Shown: piece by piece, positions 56,191 through 64,000 of the stretch
Layout of the letters: every line of letters begins with the position of its first letter
Numbering within the stretch: the first letter of the stretch is position 1
Assembly (NCBI GenBank): GCA_945859605.1
Contig: OX243822.1
Location: forward strand, 4,394,696-4,458,695
Length of the DNA stretch: 64,000 nucleotides
Reading direction: 5' to 3'
Origin: Lumbricus rubellus
Lineage: Eukaryota > Annelida > Clitellata > Crassiclitellata > Lumbricidae
The notes under the pieces: generated by a model
The model's input: the letters and a program-made list of their open reading frames with translations, nothing else
Told to the model about the DNA's origin: nothing
Database searches by the model: none
Position numbers and translations under genes: made by a program

Positions 56191-56706
56191 TGCACGGGGA
56201 TGGATGGGTGGATGGATGGATGGATGGATGGATAGAGCTATGATTATAACGATGAATTGACGGATGGATGAGCAGTAGATATAATATGAATGAATGGATA
56301 AATCGATTTTGCTTTAACCTATGAAAAATAATCGATGTTTAGTATTTAAACCGATTTCGCCATTTGAACACAATGGTTTCCTTCTGACAGTGACACCTAC
56401 ATAGTCACATTCACTTCAATAGGCATAGATAAAGTTCACCTTTCTTGCCGTTGTTGCGAAAACGCAACGTCCTGAACCTAGGTCACAACAAATAATTTTA
56501 ATAAAATTGCACTCTCAGAAGTCTATTGGCATCGTATTGATGATATACTATCAGCTGCAGCTTGATACCTTGGCTATTTCTCATAGCGGCGGTAAATGGG
56601 TTAACTAAACTGTATGACGACAAAGGTCATAAACGTCACTCTCAACCGTTTTCCTGGCTTTGGGCGGATCACTTTTCTAATTTAAAAAGTTACAAACAAT
56701 CGATGG

Positions 56707-56739
56707 TATATAAAATTGTTAGAACAGTTTAAAAGGTGT
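56707..56739 (+). promoter_or_regulatory. TATA-AGGTGT module
   Basis: TATATAAAATTGTTAG, then CAGTTTAAAAGGTGTTGATG, 27 bp start to start. Conserved with 15724-15756 across the D2 duplication. Confidence 0.5.
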
Positions 56740-57224
56740 TGATGGATGACTTTTCAGATTTCGGCACTCTAATATGCAAATGTTCAACACTTTTTAAGGT
56801 GTGCTAAGTTTTCCTCTTCTTTCTTCTCCTCGTCTGCTTGGGATGCATATAATCGGTGGTTCATTTATTGACCAAGAATAACGACAGAAGACTGTTTATA
56901 AGTTTTGATTTTCAATTATTCAAATATAATCGTGTACACTGCAAACACCAATTTGCGATCCTACCTAAATGCAACTTTTTAAATAGCTTCACATTAGATC
57001 ACTTCATCTTAAGCAGTAGTAGAAGCGACTTCAGTTCAGCGACACTGCGTGGTAAAAGTATTTAATAATTAGCGTCGCCCTCCTCCTTCATAGCCAATAC
57101 GTTAAGACTGGCACTGCCAGCGTGTGTACTGTACAAAAGTTGAGTGCATGCTTAATTGCAACCGAAATATTTGTATTTATTTTATTTAGCTTTTTCAAAG
57201 CGTGTCCATCCACTGAACATTGAA

Positions 57225-57230
57225 CAGCAT

Positions 57231-57266
<36 letters not shown>

Positions 57267-57294
57267 CAGCACCAGCAGCAGCAGCAGCAGCAGC
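57225..57294. repeat. CAG trinucleotide tract
   Basis: About 20 CAG units with two interruptions. It is absent at the paralogous site near 16240. Confidence 0.97.
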
Positions 57295-57313
57295 CACATT
57301 GCAAGGTGGTTAA

Positions 57314-57388
57314 CCCTTTCCCGCCGGGTGGGGTCACCCGTGACCCCATTAACAGGATTGGTATCAAAACAATTCCGGCTGGAAAGGG
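57314..57388. mobile_element. 75-bp TTAA-flanked MITE with visible empty site
   Basis: TTAA stands at 57310-57313 and 57389-57392. The ends are CCCTTTCCCGCCGG and CCGGCTGGAAAGGG. GGGGTCACCCGTGACCCC is an internal palindrome. The D2 paralogue at 16257-16260 has a single TTAA (GGCGGTTAAATCC), the uninterrupted target, so both insertion and TTAA duplication are seen directly. Confidence 0.92.
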
Positions 57389-57981
57389 TTAAATCCACGG
57401 GAAGCGAGTTATTTTACGGTCATTTACGATGTTTGACATTGTTTGATATTCACCACAGAAACACCGTGGGTCCGAAGCCTGCATCGTTCGGATCATGATA
57501 GCAGCGCAGCGTCGTTACACAGTTATAAAGCGATTCAGCGTTGACCATTGTGAAATGTGCAGGACACACACAAATACACACAAACATGGGGATACGAGTC
57601 ATACGACGACACATATTTATAATTATATGCTTGTATTGGTATAGATACAAGTAGGCCTATATAGCCTACCATATGATGGCGGCGCGAAATATAATGAGTC
57701 CTACCTGCGCTATTATATGATTACAGTCTCCTGGTTAGTGTTTAGAACGGGGCCCTGAGTTTGGGGCAAACGTTCAAATGATGGTAAGAGCAGAAAGATT
57801 TTCAAAATTGCACCGTTTATCATACACTGGGACAAAGAATAGCAAAGCCGCAAACACATCGTGCGCTGATCAGCCATTGTGGTATGATAGTCTGACGGTT
57901 AGAATGATGTCATTAATAATAAATTACGAATTGCATGGGGAAGCGAAGAGAACATACAACGGGCTTCACAGTTTTTTTATT

Positions 57982-58012
57982 TATAGCGGCGGCATAACGT
58001 CACAAAAGGTGT
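57982..58012 (+). promoter_or_regulatory. TATA-AGGTGT module
   Basis: TTTTATTTATAGCGGCGG, then GTCACAAAAGGTGTTTTAG, 25 bp start to start. The paralogue near 16828-16860 keeps TTATTTATAAC and the AAAAGGTGT. Confidence 0.45.
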
Positions 58013-58082
58013 TTTAGAAACAATTGTTGAGCAGCGAAAAAACACAGCCCTATTAACAATGAGAATGGCTCCTGCCTACCTT

Positions 58083-58614
58083 GAGGTGTAATATCGACCA
58101 GGACATAATATCGTGGTGACATTACGAGATCTGGGCACGACGTTAAACTTCATCCATCCTCCGCCACAGGGAACCAACAAAGTCCCTGTGCTGGTCCTAT
58201 GCCCGGACAAAGGAGGAAGGTTTGACAGATGGGTGGCGATACACTGGCAGGAAAAGACCAAGACGATTGAAATCCGCAAAAACCACGACACAAGTGACAC
58301 AGCGGGGCAGATGCTTCAAGGTGTCATGATATGGAGCAGACATACACACTTGCACAGGCCTTTCAGGACAGACCGGTGGAGAGTGTCGGAGGAGAGAGTG
58401 TGGGACACAACGGGCATTGACCCACGTTGTCCTTCATGCCTCTTTTTCACGATTCTCTTCAATCGGACAATGTGGTCTAGATGCTCCAAGATGTTAATGG
58501 TATGGAGCAGACCTGCTGACCGGACCAGTAAAAGCTGGGCAGCATGACGCGAGACAGACTCAGGCAGAGAGTGGTGTTGGACTCCTACGGGAATTGAGCC
58601 GAAGGTTAGGCCTA

Positions 58615-58620
<6 letters not shown>
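58083..58620 (+). mobile_element. Unknown retroelement 3' region
   Basis: A 145-codon frame (58113-58547, MVTLRDLGTTLNFIHPPP, VLVLCPDKGGRFDRW) is open but matches no family I know. The last 180 bp recur inverted at 55237-55450. It interrupts the D2 paralogy and runs straight into the GAT tract, suggesting the tract grew from its 3' tail. Confidence 0.5.
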
Positions 58621-59023
<403 letters not shown>

Positions 59024-59646
59024 GAATGCCTTAATTTTTCTCACGACAGTCTCAAACGTCTTTTTTCCATATTGCGTCGTTTCTTCTAAAATACCTGTGC
59101 CCGATGTCTTAATAGGTGTGTTACATAATAAGTTTAGACTGTTCTCACTGTTTGTAGTATGGTCTAACTCGGTCATCACTGAAACGATGGTAACATTGAT
59201 TGAAATTGTCATTTCGCTAAAAAAAATTAACAAATGTAAGCTCTGTAAAAGAGGTGTCTATTACATGTAAATTACGCTGACTAGACCAATTATAGGCCTA
59301 TCTGCTGCTGTTCATTCTAATCATCAAGCTGCATCTGCGATAGTAGCATTTCATTATGACGACATGATACAAGTATATTAATAGAAATTTCTGTTGTCAT
59401 ATTAAGCAAAAGGCAACACATTATACCATCACCTCATTCTGTATCATCTGTGGATAATCTACAGGCATAAGGTTTTCAAGTCAGATTATAAAATTCCAAA
59501 TCTGCAGTTATCCTCCCCTATTCGATGAAACCGATATTCCTCAAGGTCTGCGGCTCATCCTTTTCCTCCTCGTCCTCTTCTTCCTCCTCGTCCTCTTCCT
59601 CCTCCTCGTCCTCCTCCTCCTTGTCCTCGTTCGCCTCCTCTTCGTC

Positions 59647-61316
59647 CATAGATTGAGTATTCGAATATTATGAATATTAAGATTTTCAAATATTCACGAA
59701 TATTAACGAATATTAAAACTGCCAACTTAATATTCATAATATTCAAAAAATTATTTATTCTTGTTCTTTCAAGAAATTCTTAATTCTTAATTCTTATTTT
59801 GTTATTTATGAAAATGTTTAACTTTTACTTAATGAATTGTACAAAATTGAGTTAGTCTACGCATAGACCTATACCAGTAGGCCTAAGTGACAATAACTGT
59901 AATAGATTTTATTGTAAAAACCTTCAAGGTCTCTGCTGAGTCTGGTCAATGTGCCATGGCCATGCGGCATTCATATCACATTCAATACTTAATGTAAGTC
60001 ACTTTGTCTGACTTCTGCCCCCCGAACTGCCTCCCCAATGGCAGTTGGAAAGACTAGTAGCAGCAATAGTAGGCTAAATTATAAATAAACTTTAACTGCC
60101 TATTATGCCTATAAGCTTAATAGTAGCCTAACTGTATATTGATAGAGTAGTTTTATATCAGTGTAGCAGGATGAGTAAATATTATAAATGCCAACGCAGA
60201 AAATAATAGTGCCAGATTACAAGCAAAATGTATCCTGATCTCAGCATATTAACCCTTATAGGGTAACCCTATTTCAGTTACAGTTGTTGGTAACCGGGGG
60301 GTAAAAAAAATACCCCCAATTTATTTTCGTCAAATCCAGGGAAATGTTCAACCAAATTCGGTCATGTTTAATTTATCTGATAGACAAGGACATTGTTGAA
60401 CGTTATGAGTAACAAATCTTGAATAAAAATGATGACTCGTGATTATAAGCGGTCTGATTAGCTCATGACCAACTCCCAGCACTGGCCAGCAGGAACACAC
60501 GGCGCTTGTCCAAACGTAGGCCTACTGAATGTGCGTTATCTCACCATGTTGGATTCTGCAACTTCTATAATTATGACATACGCGTTGAGCGCTGCTGCAT
60601 CAACCAAGAAATAGAAGAGGCCATCGTCTGGTCCTGCAAGTGCAAGTATATCCCTTTCTGTCCTGGTCGAATGATTCCACGGCGCCTTTTGTGGCGTTCT
60701 ATTCACCTACTTCTTTCGATAGCCTAGTTTCATGCAAAAGTGCGTATACTAGGCCTACAATAATATAATGCTGCCGGAAATAGAAATCATACAGCAAATA
60801 ATGACTAATTCATATTCAAAAATAGAACAGCCACATAATCTCCAACAATTCAGTTCTAATAAATATTGCTTACATCTATATAGTGCAGAAATGATTTATC
60901 CAGTACCAGAATATAAAACCTCACTTTTCACAGTAGTCTGCCGCGAGGTGGCAGTGCAATGTGGGACAGCTGAAAACGACATTGTGAAGAAAAAACATAT
61001 TTAGGAAAAGTCACAAAAGCAAAAGTCTGTTTTGTTTTATTCAAAAGAAGTGCACGAAAAAAAGTAGACTGGGGGTTATTTTTTACCCCCCGGTTACCCT
61101 ATAAGGGTTAAGCGCAATGCATATTTTAATTCAACCGTGAATGTCATAGAGACATACAGAAACTTAAACTGCTTAATACCGAGTAACATTGCGGTTTCGA
61201 TCGTTCACCTTAATTCGTTAACAAATATTTACGAATATTTACGAATATTAAAAAATCTTAATATTCACGAATATTTACGAATATTAAAACCTAAAGTCAC
61301 GAATATTCAATCTATG
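59647..61316. mobile_element. hAT-like element with CGAATATT-rich ends
   Basis: The ends are CATAGATTGAGTATTCGAAT and GAATATTCAATCTATG, inverted. Both subterminal regions are full of CGAATATT words. The flanking octamers TCTTCGTC and GCTGCGTC match at six of eight positions, consistent with an aged 8-bp duplication. It sits in the TCC tract of D2 copy 2 and carries a nested TTAA element. Confidence 0.7.
60253..61107. mobile_element. TTAA-flanked piggyBac-like element, 855 bp, nested
   Basis: TTAA stands at 60249-60252 and 61108-61111. The ends CCCTTATAGGGTAACC and GGTTACCCTATAAGGG are perfect inverted repeats. Both are followed inward by CCGGGGGGTAAAAAAA-type sequence that is also inverted. 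Two short open frames (60506-60727, 60768-61004) do not resemble a transposase. Confidence 0.9.
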
Positions 61317-61422
61317 GCTGCGTCCTCCTCGCCACGGAATCAGTCATTCCGTCGGGTCTTTTTCCATCAGTGCGTGAGAGACCGGTTGGTTCCGTGATGC
61401 TCGGCATTCCAGCCTGTGTACA

Positions 61423-61452
61423 TATAGATTGTTTGATCGATTTAAGAGGTGT
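61423..61452 (+). promoter_or_regulatory. TATA-AGGTGT module (first of a pair)
   Basis: CATATAGATTGTTTGATCGA, then TTTAAGAGGTGTTTAAATAT, 24 bp from TATAG. Paralogue of 31995-32026. Confidence 0.5.
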
Positions 61453-61537
61453 TTAAATATTGCGTTGTTTCCGTTGTTTTTAGACAAATTTATGCCCTTT
61501 GAGAATGCACCTACTTTTACATGTTTTCGCGCATTTT

Positions 61538-61569
61538 TATAAAGTATATTCATTACGTTTCAAAGGTGT
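61538..61569 (+). promoter_or_regulatory. TATA-AGGTGT module (second of a pair)
   Basis: TATAAAGTATATTCATTACG, then TTTCAAAGGTGTCTAAAG, 26 bp start to start. Paralogue of 32112-32143. Confidence 0.5.
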
Positions 61570-61614
61570 CTAAAGATTTGCTCGTCCTATGTGCAACGCC
61601 ATGGCAGTATCAAT

Positions 61615-62400
61615 TATTAGTTTAGACAGTTCTCACTGTTTGTAGAATTGTTTAACTCGATTGTTACTGAAACATTGCTAACATTAAATTTTTTCAACGA
61701 GGCTTTTAATTTGAGAGCGACCTACGATTTAACTGAGGCGTTGCCATTTCGATATATTTATTAAAAATGTGAACTCTTTAAAAGAGGTGTCTATAAAATT
61801 ACACCGAATAGGTCAATATCTGCTACCGTCCATATTCTGGTCATCAAGCCTCAGCTGCGATAGTAGCATTTCCTTATGACGACATGGTGCACGTATATTA
61901 ATAGAAATTTCTGTTGTCATTTTGAAAGGGCAGCGCACATACCATCACCACCTTCTGTCTCATCTTTGGATAATCTCTAAGGCTTTCTTCGTTTAATTGA
62001 GACAAATCAGGGTGACACACCGCACCCAGTCAGATTATAGAATTCCAAATCTGCAGTTATCCTCCTCTATTCAATCAAACCGATATTCTTCAATATCGGC
62101 GGATCATCCTCTTACTCCTCGCCCTCGTCCTCGTCCTCCTTCTCCTTCTTCTTGTCCTCGTCCTCGTCCGCGTCCTCCTCGTCCTCTTCCATCTGGTTTC
62201 GGATCTCTATGACATTGTCTCTATTTGATATTTTGTTATAGCGCTTTTTTGATTTGACGCAGCCCTCAAGTAGAAACTCTGAACTCATATACCGTCGTTA
62301 GAAAATGATTTTATGGTGTTGAAGCCAGCCTGACCATTCGACGTCAGCGCTGCTTTTAGTACCGTTGACCATGCATGAAATCCTTCTTAAGCGTTGTATT
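61615..62400 (+). repeat. Third partial copy of the 17480-18200 block
   Basis: GTTTAGACAGTTCTCACTGT, TCTTTAAAAGAGGTGTCTA, CATCAAGCCTCAGCTGCGAT, CCGATATTCTTCAATATCGG and the TCC tract follow in the order of 17480-18045 and 59130-59640. Confidence 0.65.
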
Positions 62401-63284
62401 GTTACATGTACGTTTGGGTTGTCTGGTTTTTTTTCTAGAGTTGAGTGTCTCTTTCTTTTATAGTCGTACTCTCAGTGTTACAGTGTGGTCCATGATTCGT
62501 ATATGTTCAGGTCTATACATGACATTGTATATAACAATATGCATTTCATATTTTGTATTCTATATACCCATTATGATATATAAATATATATCCTATTGCA
62601 TGTGAGTCTCTTTATTTATTTCTATGTCTGTTTGTCTGACTCTTTCTATGTCTATAATATTATCTATGTCAGCAGTTTTCTGTGTTTGTATTTGTGCCTG
62701 CCATTCTGTCTCTTTGTCTCTTTATCTCTGTCTATCCATAAACGTACCAATTGCCAAACACCGTGAATCTTACCATATCAACCAAATCATATAATATTCT
62801 CGTCATTAAAGTAGATAAAATCAGTGCCTGTAGACGCCAATGGACGATGTTGCCATAATAATTATGATGTTAACTCGCCACTGGTCGCACTCTGCCAGCG
62901 CCAGTCCTAAGCCTGGATATCGGAGGAGGGCGTCGCAAAATTGTGATCTTTGCTACCATACAGTGACATCAAATTGCAGCCACTACCACTATAATTATGA
63001 TGTGGATAAACTCTGGATCCAAATCGACGTGTGTTATACGCCTCTTCAACGCGTTTCTTTGATACTGCAAACACAAATATGGATCAGTTGATTACACACC
63101 CTTTCTTCGAGGTCAAGCAGAACGTAAGAGGAAGCCAAAACCTTTCATTTCAATTTCTATTGTGGCTAGACCCTGTAAATGACAGAGGCTGACTTTAAAA
63201 CGTCCATAGTAGTACAGTTGGAGAAGTCTCTAGGACTAGGATCCACAGTTCCAAGTGAGGATAACGGAGGAGGGAACAAATTTC

Positions 63285-63700
63285 AACCCCTGAAGTAGAT
63301 ATTTACTCCCAATTGTATCGCAACGTGAAAACCTACAATGTCCTACATGCATGCACCAAATCTGTTTAAACACGCGAGCAACAGTTACTCTGCAGCTATG
63401 TTTATATAGCGATAACATACGATCAGTAAACACGGCGCTATAAAAGTTGGTTGAGTGCGTTCATCCGTTTCATCGGATGAAGTAGTTAATGGTCGGCCAA
63501 CGATAGATGTCGCTAATATCCGGAAGGAAGTGTTCCACTCGTTCCACTTCCGTTCCGCATAAGAATGCATCGCTCGATGTTGATGATATCGACCCAGACA
63601 CGACTCACAACGGGTGCTACATAAATGGATGTAGGCCAATTGGCATTCGGAGGTTGTAGTTGGGTTTTAAAAAAGCGCTATAAAAATGACTGAATGGAGA
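63285..63700 (+). repeat. F4 unit copy
   Basis: Hairpin TATAGCGATAACATACG ... GGCGCTATA, then MSLISGRKCSTRSTSVP and NASLDVDDIDPDTT. After it come CATTG-rich words to the window end, as after the F4 copy at 14350. No gene is seen in 63700-64000. Confidence 0.6.
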
Positions 63701-64000
63701 TGATGTGTATACAATGGGGAAAGCTTTGTGATAGATTTAGTTGTGGCGTGATAACTGACTTAACACGGTTAATTGTACTGTATTGAATTGTATTAAATGT
63801 TTAAAATCTCAAATGCATTGAAAAGTCCATGTTTCTTCATCGCTTTGATTTGTATTATAATGCATTGTTTTGCATTGGCCTGTATTGTTATTAGTTTGAA
63901 CTGCATTGTAATGATTTGCATGTTTTTGCCATTTTTGAAATTCTATTAAAATATTCATACTTATTTTATTAGAGTCGCGTAGTTGTTGAGATATTTTGCT

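Noticed and set aside
60506..61004. Two frames inside the 855-bp TTAA element as a possible transposase
   Set aside because: They are short, start at arbitrary ATGs and show no DDD or zinc-finger pattern of piggyBac transposases that I could place.

Overview
This is AT-rich, intron- and repeat-dominated animal DNA. No complete host gene can be supported. The mix of elements (an I/Jockey-group LINE with an RNase H domain, CR1/L2-like and RTE-like LINE fragments, two tRNA-derived SINE families, hAT-like and TTAA-target elements, huge tetranucleotide and trinucleotide tracts) points to a metazoan, most likely a marine invertebrate. The sequence alone does not let me name the phylum.

Layout. 1-2.6 kb and 9.06-13.5 kb are diverged direct duplicates (D1), separated by a CATGTGAC-rich degenerate repeat (3.6-4.5 kb), an ATTC tract of about 775 bp (5.35-6.13 kb), a GGCGGAT-ended MITE and a 975-bp TTAA-target element. 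13.85-18.4 kb is paralogous to about 53.2-62.4 kb (D2); the second copy was expanded by later insertions. 18.9-24.2 kb holds SINEs, dispersed units and simple repeats. 24.3-36.7 kb is a LINE zone on the minus strand: copy A (24.3-28.4 kb, nearly complete reverse transcriptase and RNase H), copy B (30.46-31.69 kb, over 99% identical to A and 5'-truncated) and copy C (32.9-36.7 kb, related family, ORF1 plus ORF2, cut at its 3' side). Between B and C is a near-perfect inverted repeat with two 280-bp arms. 37-42.9 kb holds a putative secreted-protein exon, a 14-bp minisatellite, a hAT remnant, an RTE-like C-terminal fragment and tiny TTAA MITEs. 43.0-46.43 kb is a hAT element with an exact 8-bp target duplication; nested in it is a second element made mostly of 60-bp and 47-bp tandem arrays. 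46.4-53 kb holds more dispersed units, a 1.77-kb TTAA element and a self-complementary tetranucleotide block.

The most unusual signal cuts across all of these families. A two-part module, a TATA-like box followed 24-30 bp downstream (start to start) by AGGTGT (often T(T/C)TAAAGGTGTNTAA), occurs at more than 25 places on both strands, in units that otherwise look unrelated. The spacing is that of a TATA box to a transcription start. The same core also lies in both tandem arrays and in both arms and the loop of the 280-bp palindrome. I see this directly; what it does is unknown. All counts and alignments were made by eye.
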